Shown here piece after piece: positions 32,683 through 44,590 of a stretch of 64,000 nt of DNA. The DNA is taken from assembly GCA_016802295.1 (NCBI GenBank), contig JAESIW010000065.1, positions 310,001 to 374,000 on the forward strand, read 5' to 3'. The notes under the pieces are model-generated. The model ran no database searches. It was given only the letters and a program-made list of their open reading frames with translations, and had not been told where the DNA came from. How positions within the stretch are numbered: position 1 is the stretch's first letter; every line of letters starts with the position of its first letter. A program made the translations under genes and the position numbers. Origin of the DNA: Brachionus rotundiformis. Taxonomy: Eukaryota; Rotifera; Eurotatoria; Ploima; Brachionidae.

Positions 32683-34037
32683 ACATTTTCTTATGAACCA
32701 CTTGACTTTAATTTGGGAATAAAAACAAATTTTTATTTTTTTATTTCTTTTAATTAAAACGAGGTAGTTTTTGTGGCAAAATATCATCTAGTTAGCTATA
32801 AAAGTTTTAAATTTAGTTTTTTTTTTTTAAATGGTAGATATTGGAGGATTTTTTTTAAAGCAAGCAAATCTTTAATTTTTAAATGATAGTAATTTATTTT
32901 GAGAAATAAGTTGTAAGTATTCATCAATATAATAGAATTATTTTTGTTTTAATATTGGAATGATAAAGAAACAGACGATAGAAGTTGATTCTAAAACTAA
33001 AAAATCGATTTATTGCAATTCAGCAATTTCCATCAAATAAATAATTATTTATTTTCTTTAAAAACATTTAAAATTTTACTAATTTGTAAATTAAGCAATT
33101 TTGTTCCAATTTGTATGTGTTTTTTCCCGAAGATTAAATTTGATTTAAAAATAGAATATTATTAAGATTTTATTATAATTTTTTTCATTAATAAATTAAT
33201 GATTTTATGCAAAATAAATATTATTTAGGATATTTATACTTAATAATTCAGAAATGTGTTGAGTAGAAGTGTCGAAATTTAATTATTTCTCTTCTCATTT
33301 AGGGAAAGATCTGAATTAAATAACTCATTTTTAAAAATTTTGCTTTATCTATATTAAAATATTCACTTAAAGATTACAAAAAATTCTCTTGATTAAGATT
33401 TATTTTTAAAATAATGTTTTTTTAATTATATTATAGCGTGCATTTGATTTTAATAAATTAGACACAAAATATCAGGAATCGAGCAACTTTAATTTTACTA
33501 TTTAACATATATATATATTAGATAAAAATTTTCTTATAAACAATTTTGATGTAGAATAAAGCCAAATTTTTTAATTTTTTTAAAGAAAATACTTAACAAA
33601 ATTAACAAAATTTTCATCTTAGATGCCAAAAAGCTAACATAATTAGACAAGCACGATTATTCTTTCAATTAATAGAACATTTAAGGTTTAGATTATTGGA
33701 AACAAATTTTTTTATGATAAGATATTTGATATGAAAGAAATAAGCAATAAAGCGTTCTTGAATTTTAAAATAGAATTGAAAACTTTCTATTTCTTATACA
33801 TAGGTATTTAAGTCAATTTTTTATGCACTTAGTATCACTTAACTTAATGTTTATGATGAATTTTTATTTCTAGCAACAATTAATTGAATTAAATGAATTT
33901 ATTGGCAAATTTTTATTCAAAATTAATTTAAAAAGTAATTTTAAAATTGTTAATTTCTTTGTAAATTAAAATATGTTATATTCTAAAATTGTATAAAAAA
34001 ATAAGCAAAATAATTACAAATTTCGATTAGATAAGTT
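32683..34037. other. Intergenic AT-rich DNA
   Basis: No coding signal; ends at the convergent small gene 34038-34256. Confidence 0.6.
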
Positions 34038-34256
34038 CTATCTAAGACTAGGTCCACACGAGTCGGATCGATTGGTAAAAAGATTCATTTGATTGAGTGA
34101 ATAGTTAGAGAATCTGTTGTATAAGCTGTCGTAAGCACTTCTTCTATTTAAATTTCTTGTTCTTCCTGTACAAAAATTATCAGAGTAGACCGGCTCTTCG
34201 CAGAATCTCATGTTGGTCTTATTTCTTAGCTTGGGCTTTGATACACTCTCGGACAT
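34038..34256 (-). CDS. Small Arg/Asn/Ser-rich protein, divergent from UCK
   Basis: 72-residue ORF starting at an ATG (34256) and ending in a stop at 34038. Only 39 nt separate its start from the uridine-cytidine kinase start on the opposite strand, which suggests a shared bidirectional promoter. The product (start MSESVSKPKLRNKTNMRF) is basic, without signal peptide or membrane segment; Tyr-Ser-Asn-Asn-like polar composition (RRSAYDSLYNRFSNYSLNQ). I recognise no family. It may be a coincidental ORF, though its codon composition is less AT-rich than the surroundings. Confidence 0.45.
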   Translation of the reverse strand: MSESVSKPKLRNKTNMRFCEEPVYSDNFCTGRTRNLNRRSAYDSLYNRFSNYSLNQMNLFTNRSDSCGPSLR

Positions 34257-34295
34257 TTCATAGTTTAAATTATACTTTAGATAAAAAAATTTAGA

Positions 34296-35105
34296 ATGCT
34301 GAAAAAAAAAGAGCCTTTTTTAATCGGAGTTGCTGGTGGTATAAGTTCTGGCAAATCAACTGTATGCAAAAAAATAATCGAAGAGTTAGCAAAACTAAAT
34401 AACCAATATCAAAAGCATGTACTGGTCATAAGTTTGGACTCTTTTTACAAGCCCTTAAGTGAAGAAGAATTACTCAAGTTGGAACGTGGTGAGCTAAATT
34501 TGGATCACCCTTCTGCATTTGATGATGAACTTGCCTACGAGACTCTTATTAATATTATAAATGGTAAAACTGTACAGATTCCTATTTATGACAAAAAAAG
34601 ATACACGTTTTCTGGAGAAAATTTAACTGTAAACTCGGAAAAGACTCCAGATATTTTGATTATAGAAGGAATATTGGTATTTTATTACCCAAAGATAAGA
34701 GAATTGTGTCAAATGAAGTTATTTGTTGATTGTGATGCTGATACTAGGCTGTCAAGAAGAGTTTTGCGAGATATGAGCGAATATAGTAGACATTTGGACC
34801 AAATTTTGCTTTATTATCAAAAATATGTGAAGCCTGCTTTTGAGGAATTTTGCTTGCCTACCAAAAAATATGCTGATGTAATTATACCAAGGGGCGCAGA
34901 GAATACAGTTGCAATCAATCTAATAGTTCAGCATTTAAATGATTACTTGAATTCCTCTAGAAATGAATCACCTAGTTTAGAGAGCAATAACTTACTTACG
35001 GTATCCAGAAGCTCACAATCAAACAGCTCAATGAATTCGTCAAATTCAAGCTCACCAAATAAGACACCATCTAAACGAACTGATATACCCTACAGGCCAC
35101 ACTAA
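34296..35105 (+). CDS. UCK: Uridine-cytidine kinase
   Basis: Phosphorylates uridine and cytidine in pyrimidine salvage. Single exon, 269 residues, comparable with UCK1/UCK2 (about 261-277). Walker A GVAGGISSGKST (11-22); SLDSFYKPLS, LDHPSAFDDEL and GKTVQIPIYD form the nucleoside site; LIIEGILVFY; the lid MKLFVDCDADTRLSRRVLRD; and the near-invariant VKPAFEEFCLPTKKYADVII with PRGAENTVAINLIVQH. A Ser/Asn-rich tail (about 230-269) is family-typical in position but not in sequence. The ATG follows TTTAG, an acceptor-like site. Divergent neighbour 39 nt upstream. Confidence 0.95.
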   Translation: MLKKKEPFLIGVAGGISSGKSTVCKKIIEELAKLNNQYQKHVLVISLDSFYKPLSEEELLKLERGELNLDHPSAFDDELAYETLINIINGKTVQIPIYDKKRYTFSGENLTVNSEKTPDILIIEGILVFYYPKIRELCQMKLFVDCDADTRLSRRVLRDMSEYSRHLDQILLYYQKYVKPAFEEFCLPTKKYADVIIPRGAENTVAINLIVQHLNDYLNSSRNESPSLESNNLLTVSRSSQSNSSMNSSNSSSPNKTPSKRTDIPYRPH

Positions 35106-35301
35106 TCAAAAGTTTAATCGAAGACTTAAAATTTTTGTTTTATTTTTTTTCTTCTATTTTTAATAAAAATAGATAATTTTGTTTTTTTTTAAACAGACAA
35201 TCTCGCTAATTAACCACAATTTTTAAAAAAAGATTCAGCAAATATTTTATACATAGTTAAAAATAAAAATCAAAAGGTAAATAAAATAAGTCTTAAAAAA
35301 A

Positions 35302-38300
35302 TTATTCTTTTGAATACTAATTGGAAATAATTAATTTTTTTGTTATATATTTTTAAATGAAATTGCTAAATTTAATTAAATTAATGGAATAAAAATTTAC
35401 CTTTGTAGTGCAAATAAAACAATTAGTAACTATTTTGGCAACTAAGTTCATAAAATCCCTTGTATCTTGTATAACACAGTCGACTTTGTTAAAAGTTGCC
35501 GTTTTACCAACCGTAACTTGCTTTAATTTGTTCTTTAATTGCTTAAAATTGAATGGTAATCTTTCTAATAAATGAACCAATTGGTCTCTAAGATATCCCT
35601 CGGGAATTTGTGTAAGAAATTCTTTCAAAACACTGTATAAATTGATTCCATTTGTTAAGAATCCTTCAGCATGTTGGAACAAATCTTGAGTAGTATTCAA
35701 ACTTCCCTCTCCTCTGGTAAACAAATGAATTTCATAAGCCATTTCGGACATTTTCTTGGCAAGTTTGACAATTTCGTTTTGTGGCTCGTTCCACTTGTCT
35801 GCCTCATTTTCTATTTCGGATTGAATTAACTTCATTTCCAAGCCTAATTTTGCTATTTTACTTCTCTCATTTGAGTCTAATTTATTAACCGGTTTATAAA
35901 CGCCTCGTATATTGGCCCCATGTTTTCCTGGTCGAGGTAGTGATAAATAAACGCTTTTATTTTGTTTTCCACCTTGAAAATTTTCTTGAATTTCTTTGAC
36001 CAATACAGATAAATCGTTTATTTGGTTTTCCCAAAAATCACAAAATAGATTTAAATTCTCAACACTGGACTTACAATCTGGATAAAGAGCTACAGCACCT
36101 GAAGCGGACTGAATTAGCTTGGTCAAAAACTCGAAAATATTATGATGGTGTTCACATGTCACTTCAAAAACATCCAAATTACAAATATGACGCAACATTC
36201 TACAAATTTCGAGTACATGATCAGAATATAGCTTAAAAGTATCCAGAGCCTCGACCAGTAAATCGTACTGATTTGAAAGAGAGTATGTTTTTATACTGTT
36301 TAATAAAATGGCATCCTGGTTTCTTCTAAAAAGTTGATTTGTAAGCTGCAGAGTTTCAATAATTAGTAGTTTTTTTAATGATTCGCATTCTTTTAGAATG
36401 ATGGACGCCGTTGGCTTAGCCGAATCCAATAAATCGCTTTGGTTAGTTTGAGAGTATTGGGCAGTCATTTGCCTAATTTCATTTTGTTTCATAAATATCT
36501 CTTCTTTTTGTGAAATGTTTACTGAATTTGTAAAATCATGTGTACTTTCGAAAAGCATGCTCAAATATTCTGGGACATTTTCGTCATTTTTATCATCCAA
36601 CATGTTATTTTTTGCCAAATCCAAAGCATCTTCAAATTGGTGCAAGTAACAAGTGAATGATGGAGAAAACTTTTCAGCATAGTCAATTGGATACAAAGGG
36701 TTTGTCAATTCACTGAGAGAACCGGAATCGACGATCAAAAAATGAAGAGTTTCAAGTGCTTGCTGTAGTAAAGAGAAAACCAAATTCACATTTTCTCTTG
36801 CACATTCACATTCAGGATGTTTTAAATATGCCTTTTAAAATATTTCATAAATATATTATTATTAATTAATTTTTCTTAATTTAAAATTGTGAATAAACAT
36901 TATAAATTCAATTTATTGATTGAATTAGAACATTATTAAGGCATAATTTTTGAAAAAAAATATATCAAATTGCAGGATAAAATTTCATTCTTTAATTAAA
37001 ATTTTCTAGTACTAGAATTTCAATGATAAATTTTTAAGTTTAATTTAATTTTTTTTGTTTCTTTTGAAATTTTTTACTTTTTTTAAATAGAGCATCCTAA
37101 AACCATTGAAAATATTAGAAATGTTAGAAAAACCTGTTTCTATTTGAACAAAAAATCTCTTTATATTTTTGTATTTTACTTGATTTTGATAAATCTAATT
37201 TGACTATTTTATTTTTACGATTGAATATTTAGTTTCACTTAGACAAAAAACTAATACAAATTTTTGATTTTCTTTTGATGATTTTTAAAACTCTACTATT
37301 CATTTGAAAAATTTAATTAAAAGAAATCTAAAAATTTAAATAAATTTCACTCAATTAAATTATTAAAAAAAATCAAATAATTAACTTATTGATTAATTCA
37401 TTTATCTTATAAAAAAATTCTGTATTTTTATAAATTTGAATTAAAAATACCTTGAAAGATGACAAGATCATGACAGTGGATTTTTCAAGTATCCATCTTG
37501 TCGAAGACATTTGAGACTTTCTTTTTTCATCCTTTAAGTCCTAAATTTTTTTATTACACTTATCGATGGTAAGAAAAATTAATTTACATTTTGTCTTTCA
37601 CCACTCAAATGTGCCAAATCAATTAAATCAGCTCCATATTGAGAAAATAGGTTGACGAAATTGTAAATTGAGTAGCAATTTTCTAGTTTAATCATGCTTT
37701 TGGCTGCTTTAGTTTTTGATGATAAAATTTGCTTAATGATTACAATATCGGCTAGAAGTAAAACTTTGGTAACCGAATTCAGCAATTGATTAGCCGAATG
37801 AATCATGGATTCTTTGTCATTAGAAAACAATGAGCCAGCATTAGTGGGAGTTGTGATCACGCCAAGGACGTTTACAATAGAATCAGGAGTTTGGGTCTGT
37901 GAACGGATAGATTGGCCAGCCATTCGGGCTTCTTTGCACGACTCCAACATTTCATACCGGACACTCTCATTCTCATAGGCTATGGATTCGCCAACACTTA
38001 CAAATCTCTCTATTGCTATATTGACAGTTTCACCGACTTTATATAAAGCTTTTGCTGTCCTCTCGGAACAGGAAGCTGAACCATTTTGAGAAATTCTTTT
38101 CAGATTGTCTTTAAAATTTATTAAAGTTGTAATCTAAAATGAAAATTTGGTAAAGAAAAAAGAAGTTCAATATATCTGATAATTTTACCTGAGACACTAA
38201 AGGAAGTAGGGTGTTCTCAATACTTTTGGTCTTGATCCTAAAGCACTCGCATGAATTCAAATTGTTATTGATGTCGGTAGGCTTTTTTTCACTCGTAGTG

Positions 38301-38335
38301 TCGGAATTTCTATTCGAACTACATTCAGTAGCCAT
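35302..38335 (-). CDS. CTNNAL1: Alpha-catulin (vinculin/alpha-catenin family)
   Basis: Cytoskeletal scaffold that binds Rho-GEF and the dystrophin complex in animals. Exons (minus): 38335-38189, 38133-37588, 37540-37451, 36831-35401, and probably a 15-nt last exon 35316-35302 (YSKE then stop). Without that last exon, the frame runs 16 codons into the intron. About 742 residues, like vertebrate alpha-catulin (734). Typical strings: RIKTKSIENTLLPLVSQ at the first exon end, SVTKVLLLADIVIIKQI, LAHLSGERQN, DLKDEKRKSQM, CRMLRHICNLDVFEVTC, YLSLPRPGKHGANI, KIAKLGLEMKLIQ, MAYEIHLFTRGEGSLNTTQD. The family is helix-bundle throughout, with no beta-catenin-binding N-terminus. The intron 36832-37450 is long (619 nt) for this genome. 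The C-terminal end is the only doubtful part. Confidence 0.92.
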
Positions 38336-40756
38336 AAATGATTTTTAAAAATCTAAAAATATATGAAAAACAGCTCTTTAACTTTTTTAAAAATAAGAAA
38401 ACAATTCTATTTGTGTATATTTTTTACTTTTTCTCATTAGGGGTTTCTAAATTACATTATTCCGATTGTTTTTCAATTATCAATCAAATGATGGGTATAA
38501 TTATAAAACAATAATTTTTTGCTAATTTAAAATCAAACTTTAATTATTTTTTGTTTAATTTAAACATGACTTAATCTTAATATGTCATTCCAAAAAATTC
38601 ATCTGAAATCGATATAACTATCTAGTGCCTGATTACTAGCGCATTACCAAATATACTTAAAAGCCAAAATCAGGATAAGAGTTTTAGTTTGAAATCAATC
38701 TCATAAAACTAATTATTGTAAATAGATTAGATAAAAAGCGATAAAAAATGAATAATCATTATTTCTTTTAATCGAGCAAGATTAATGATATATAAAACGA
38801 GGTCAGTGATTTGAAGTGACCCGATGTAGCTGATCTCGTTTGGCATCATAAATGCCATTCTTAACTCAACTAAGTAGATAAAACATTATTTTTAAATAGT
38901 TGTGTAAATCTAATCAATAAAATTATGAATATTTCAAAACAAATTGCATAATAAAATAAATATATATTATACTTAAAATTTGAAGCCTATGTGCATGTGA
39001 TTCTGTACTTTTGAAATATACTACTGCATTTTTTTTGCTTAAGAAACCGAACTAAATTAGTTTTTTTTTAATTTTTTCTATTCTATAGTACTTGTTAATT
39101 AATATTTAACTTGGTGCACTTGAGCCTGGTAATTGTTTTTTTTTCTAGTTACCATGGACCCATAGGCTAAGTAAATAAATACCCAATATTTTAACTTAAA
39201 ATCCTTGAAGCTAGGCAAAGCTACAAACTTGTTGTTTCTTGATAAAAAATTAATAAAATTTGATTAAAATTTCGAATACCCACGAGTGTTTTGATTGTAA
39301 AAAAAAGTAATCAAACTTATGCCGGCATACACAAAGACTAATTAATAATTAAATATAAAATAATTCAAATCTAAAATTTTATTCAATAAAATTAAAAGAT
39401 ATCTGATCAAATTACTTTAGTTGGTAGCTTCCTGTACAATTTAAAACTAGAAAATAAGGCCAAATTAAGTATAATAGAGACTCATAAAACAAATGATCAA
39501 AACATGAAAACATTAATAAAGTTTAATACTTAGTTAAATATTTGCCAAAACTTGACTTGCTTGAGCATAAAATGACAATCGTTCGGGTTAATCTTGAGCC
39601 CGAAAAATAAAGTAGAGAGTTAATCCAATTTTTTGCCCTAGAACGTTTGTTGTCATTCGTTTTTTTTTCATAGTAGAATAGTATTTTTTTAATAAAATAA
39701 ACAAGAATAATTTGAAAGTTTTAATTCATATTAATAAATATGAAATGAACCGAGATAAACAAACTATTCGTTTTTGGTGAATGTCAATTAGAAATGATGC
39801 AATTCAACAATCTTTAATTAGGGCATTGCAATATATTTCAGCTTGATGCATTTGTTCAGTTTGTTTATATATAGGAGTTTAGTACTCGAGACCGGCATTT
39901 TTCCCTCAACTTAACTGGTAAACTAATCATAATAACAAAGCTCACGATCGAAAACAAATTGAATTTTGAATTAAATCTGCTTCTAATTTTTGTATATAAT
40001 TAAAATATCATATATTGAGTCAGCACTCGATGTTGTATTAAGTCTATATTATTCTCATTTTTTTCATAGCACCATAGATAATCAGTTTATTTTTTTAAAA
40101 GAGATTTCTTAATTTATAATTAATCCAAACCACTTTTTTTCTAGCATTCTTATTAGGAATTCTAGCCTTATCCCGCACAATCTAAACTATTGGTGTAAAT
40201 CTTGATTAATAAATAAATTTTTTTTCCATCAAAAAATTAAATGTCAATAGTAAGATTATATATGGTAAAATCATAAATAAAAATTGGATAAATTAGCTTA
40301 AATTGATTTTGGGTCCTTGAATAAATAATTTATCCCATTTATTTTCATTTATTAAACTAAGCATGATTAAATTTATAAATCCATCACTTCCACTACTTTC
40401 AAATTAATGAATAATTAAAGATGTAATTTAAGCCCTTAAATATATTTTGAGTAAATATGCTTCAAATTGGGTAACTTTTATTTAAAACTAAAATTAATTG
40501 AATCGTTAAAAATTTAGCTTGAGAGCTCAATGAAGTAATTATGAGTTGTACAATTATTTTAAGTTAAGATATTCAATATTTAAAATTTTTAGACTAGTGA
40601 CCCTTTTTTCGTGACTAATTTTGTCATATCGATTTGAATGACCAATTTAAAAATAACTAATTTTTATAAAAATTTATTAAAAATTAAAGCTACACACTTT
40701 AAAAATTCATCTCGAGTAAATTCATTTTTAAAATTATCTGTGTCTAACTTTAATTA
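38336..40756. other. Intergenic AT-rich DNA with two hairpin-forming patches
   Basis: No coding exon supported. At 38790-38857 a TATAAAA is followed by an imperfect hairpin (arms 38796-38806 and 38830-38840) and a perfect 6-bp hairpin TGGCAT...ATGCCA (38841-38857). At 39571-39657 an imperfect long inverted repeat encloses TTCGGG...CCCGAA (39582-39604). Either could be a small structured RNA or a short repeat; no family is recognised. Confidence 0.4.
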
Positions 40757-41002
40757 CTATTTCATTGACTCAATGGATGAATTCGAAAGTACTTGGTCAA
40801 ATCGTTTTAGGGAGCTTTCGATCTTTGAATAAAATAAAATAGATTTTTCACAAATGTCAAATATTTCAAGCTTACAAGTTCAATTTGATTGATTGTATTT
40901 GACAATATTGACTTCCAACTTATTAAGTCGCTTTGTATAAATTTAATTAAGTTTTCGTACAAAATTTCTTTTTCACTAGCATCCGGTTGACAAGAATTCA
41001 AA
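40757..41002 (-). CDS. Last two exons of an unidentified helical protein
   Basis: Exons (minus): 41002-40876 and 40822-40757, joined by a 53-nt GT-AG intron (donor GTAAGC, acceptor TTTTATTCAAAG) in phase 0, ending in TAG. The first exon follows a TTTAG acceptor and enters in phase 2, so upstream coding exons are expected but were not found in 41003-41844. The peptide is 64 residues and helical: SEKEILYENLIKFIQSDL, SWKSILSNTINQIEL, SSLKRFDQVLSNSSIES. Antisense frames are also open here (40638-40832 plus) but lack splice support. Family unknown. Confidence 0.45.
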
Positions 41003-41844
41003 CTAAATTATTTTAAAAAAATGATAAAATCAATCGCTAAAAAGTCAAATCTTGTCACAATCTTAATTTGCTTTGGTATGCAATATTTAAAATCTATACG
41101 AAGCAATTTTAATTAACTTTTGATACAAAAAATTAATCATCTAATAAATAATTTGTTTGTTTTTAATAATTTTATATTTTCTGTTCTTTGATTTTACTCT
41201 TGTTTTTCTCATTAAATAAAAGATAAAAATAGTCTAAACTAATTAGCAAATAGTTTGCTAAATAGATTTGTCAATAATTGAATAATTATTCTTAAATATA
41301 TAACTTTAAAAAGCAATACAAAACTTCATTTATTTAAATTTATTAAGCACAAGTTATTAATTCCTACAATATTAAAGAGTTTTTTCTTATAAAAAAATTA
41401 ATAAATTGTTTAAAAAGTGTTTTTTCAATAATAAAATAAAATTTTATTTATTTAACAGTTTTATAAATTTGTGGCTTAAAAATATTTTTATTTTATTTTA
41501 CCTATCTTTTAAATGCCACTTGAGTTTCTAATCAACACTTGAAAAAAACCTATTTCCAAATCTACTCGCTTCTGGAATAAAGCTTTATTGAATATTAATT
41601 TTTTGTTTTTCTTGTATTGTTCTATTTTTTGTCAAGAATTAAAAAATCTATGTGATTTTGAATTTTTAGATAAAAAAAACTTCTTTAAAAGGTATCCTGA
41701 ATTTTCGTAATGTTGAAGAATTTTTAAGTAATCTTAATAATTAAATAAAAGAATGATTTTATATTACATAATTGAATAATTTGTGTAATGAAAAGATTTT
41801 TCCAAAATAATAATTCACTTGAGTGTCTTCTGATTTAAAAAAAA
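41003..41844. other. Intergenic AT-rich DNA
   Basis: Should contain upstream exons of the 40757-41002 gene if that model is right; none could be fixed with confidence. A possible acceptor at about 41594 followed by a short open frame was seen but not used. Confidence 0.4.
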
Positions 41845-42993
41845 TTACCTCCATTTTGAAGATTTAAGAGTTTCGAAAACGGCATTTTCCGCATTGTTAA
41901 GTCTAAAATAAAGTCTCAAATTGAATATAAAAATTAAAACCACTATTATCATCAAAAAATAGGCTATTTGAAATAGTTCGAATTTCCATTTAAAAATTTT
42001 AAATTTTTGATCGCGAAAGACAATATATTTAATTTTTTCTTCTTCAATTGTTTCATCTGTTTTCATATTTTGGTCAATTTGATCAGTATACTCTTTTTTT
42101 TCTTCTATATTTGCTTCCAAATTGCATAAATTTAAATTTTTATCTAAAAAGACATTTAATACATTTAATAAAATAATGATATTTATCTTGATATACCTAA
42201 ATAATCAAAACATGACTTCATGTTACTAAAAGTATTGCGCTCTATTAAACCACGACTCATTAAGTTTGGCTTTTTTTTGTAATCAATCTTAACATGTACC
42301 ATTAGTTTGGCTGTTTTCGGTGAAAGCTTGGTTATGCAAAATTTTGTTATAACCACCATACAATCAGCATACATAACTCCTGTAGCTGAAACCTCAGTCT
42401 CTATGACATAGCATTTATCTTTTATCTTTTTCAATATTGTCTGTTTTTCTATATTATTGGTTTTACCAAAAGCTCCAACATCAACATTATACTCAAGTTT
42501 ACGAGTATCATCCACCCACTCTTCAGCTTTTAAATTTAGAAATTTATTTGCTGCTAAATATTCCTTATTAAAATTAGATTCTGTGTTAAAAAGACAATCA
42601 AAAATATAGTCGACGTTTAAATTATAATCATTGTTAAGTAGCTCTTTTCCGTCATGACTTGTGCACTCACATTCAACAATCTTATCGTCCTGATTATTTT
42701 CAACTATTTCTTCGATTATTTCGGTTGGCTCTACACTAGATGAACGTGATTTTGGTGAAGTTTTCATTTCCTCTTTAGGCTTCTGGAGATAAATAGCGGT
42801 GAGATAATAATTATTTAAAAGGCTATCTTACTGTAAACCATTGTCTCTTTTTCTTCTTATCGTCAGCTAAAGTTTCTGAATTGGATCTGGAATGACCCTT
42901 GACAAAATTGTTAATTGCTTCTTTAGCGTTTGAAAAAATCTGCATCGGACCTTGGTCCTTTTCATCCGATAAATTCTGTTCACTCTTATTCAT
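41845..42993 (-). CDS. GRAMD1/Aster-like VASt membrane protein lacking a GRAM domain
   Basis: Aster proteins carry cholesterol from plasma membrane to ER at contact sites through their VASt (StART-like) domain. Exons (minus): 42993-42832, 42782-42197, 42143-41845; introns of 49 and 53 nt; 348 residues. N-terminal 1-110 is polar, with a basic KKKKRQWFT end of exon 1 and a Ser-rich start of exon 2. The VASt domain spans about 111-250 (VDYIFDCLFNTESNFNKEYL, RKLEYNVDVGAFGKTNNIEK, CYVIETEVSATGVMYADCM, AKLMVHVKIDYKKKP). A single transmembrane helix lies at about 299-320 (FQIAYFLMIIVVLIFIF). Vertebrate GRAMD1 has a GRAM domain before VASt; here a 49-nt intron sits where it should be and nothing upstream supplies it. 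The last codons run into TAA directly; an alternative splice there would change only 1-3 residues. Confidence 0.8.
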
Positions 42994-44566
42994 TTTTCAA
43001 AATGGTTCAATTTTTTAAAAGCAATGATAAAATATTATAATAAGATAGAAAAGTATGCTATAGCCTCTTTTTTGACAAAGATAAAAATAAATATTTCGTA
43101 TTAAAGCTAGAAGAATTTTTAAACTGGTCTGATATTTGGCAAAAAATTCATATTTTTAACTTTAAAAATTTTGGATTTTTTATTTTTATTTAAATTATTA
43201 TTAATAATTTTTAAATATAAATTTTTTGTTGATATAAAAAAATTAGTGATCTATTGAAAATTTTAAATATAAGTGTTTTTTTTTAAATTAAAAAAGTACA
43301 TTTTAGTATTATTGAATTAAATAAATCTATTAAAAATTTGAAACTTTTAATTATTAATTTTTTTTCTTTAAAATAAATTGTACATTTTTATCCTTTAATG
43401 TTGAAATGCGTTTTACTTTTTTTTTGATAAAATTTTTTATATATTATTAAAATTTAAAACATATTTTTTTTTTCAATATAAAAGTTACATGTAAAAAAAA
43501 CAGTTTTTAATGATTAAATACAAAAATAAACTAATCATTAAAAAGATTAAAATAATTCTGATTTGTTTAATTTTAAACGATTACTAAACGGAACAAAACC
43601 CGCCTATAAAAGCCTGTCCGGTAAATATAGTCACAGTTACGGTTCTTAAAAATTCTTGCCAGCTTACTGTCCGCTTGCACCGACACCAACACTATTTTCA
43701 AGATTCTTTTAATTCAAAAGTTTTTTATTTTTTAAATCGATTTCAAAAATTATCCTCTGATTTCTAATGGATTTGAAAAAAATTCAAGAAAAAAGAGAGC
43801 AAAATATTTCTGAATTTTAAATTAATTTTAAATTTTTATAATTATTGTAAAAAGAAATAAAGGAAGCATGGAAATAAAATTAAATAATATTTTGTGTAAT
43901 TTTCTATTGAATTTTAAATTATGATTTTAAAATAAGTTTAATTTCATGCAACTTAGCTTCACTTGTTACTTAATTTAGGAATTAAAAAAATCCTGAAATT
44001 ATTAAAATCTATATTTTAGATGTTTTTAGCAAAAAATTTTTATTTTTTATTAAAATTTAATGGAGTATTCTTAAATTTTATAAGTAATTAATGTATCTAA
44101 ATAAAAATCGAACTTTAAACGATCGATTGTTTTTTAAATAATTGGAACTTTATGAGTTTAATTTTATTTCCAAAAAGTATTTAAATACTTTTTTATTTGA
44201 ATTTACTTAAGTTACTCAAATGGCTCAATTTCTCATTTTATCTTAAAATTTATTATTTTTCAATAAAAACTATAAGACATTGGTGAGATTTAAATTTTCT
44301 GACTAAAAAAAAGCTTTTTATGCGATATATTGTTTATTATGTTCGCTCTTAAATTATTAATACCTTATGATTCAAATTTTTTCATAAAATTATAATTTAT
44401 TTTATTAGTGAGTACTCAGCAAAAAAAATGGCAAGTTTTTTTTTGAACGCTTTTTGAATTAAATTCCACCTTTTTTTGCTCTCTAGGAATTTTTCTATCT
44501 TATCTATTTATTAAATTTTTAATCAAAGACAACTGTCACTAGAGCGATGAAAATTCTTTTTTTTCT
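42994..44566. other. Divergent intergenic region between the VASt gene (-) and the ZIP gene (+)
   Basis: AT-rich except for a GC-richer patch at about 43590-43690 that includes a TATA box (separate entry). The patch (to about 43690) could be the first, non-coding exon of the ZIP gene, followed by a 5'-UTR intron. Confidence 0.45.
43605..43612 (+). promoter_or_regulatory. TATA box (TATAAAAG), candidate core promoter of the ZIP-type gene
   Basis: Consensus TATAAAAG in a GC-richer context (CGCC before it), with an initiator-like TCACAGTT about 25-30 nt downstream. Orientation points toward the ZIP gene 975 nt downstream, so a spliced 5' UTR would be needed. Confidence 0.4.
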
Positions 44567-44590
44567 ATGATAAAACTAAATGTACAATGA
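44567..44590 (+). promoter_or_regulatory. Upstream ORF overlapping the ZIP start codon
   Basis: A seven-codon ORF (MIKLNVQ) ends with TGA at 44588-44590, inside the ATGA of the transporter start (44587-44589). Ribosomes that translate it would stop right at the main start, an arrangement suited to termination-reinitiation control. Confidence 0.5.

Noticed and set aside
35110..35300. Extra 3' exons for alpha-catulin
   Set aside because: Several AGs are possible but only the short YSKE exon at 35316-35302 gives an early in-frame stop; others gave no family-like sequence.
40638..40832. Plus-strand 64-codon ORF
   Set aside because: Overlaps the minus-strand exon 40822-40757, which has matching donor, acceptor and phase; the plus frame lacks these.
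41470..41600. Terminal exon for the VASt gene (frame KRVDLEIGFF)
   Set aside because: It would need another phase than the donor at 41848 gives. The simple TAA at 41847-41845 ends the protein well.
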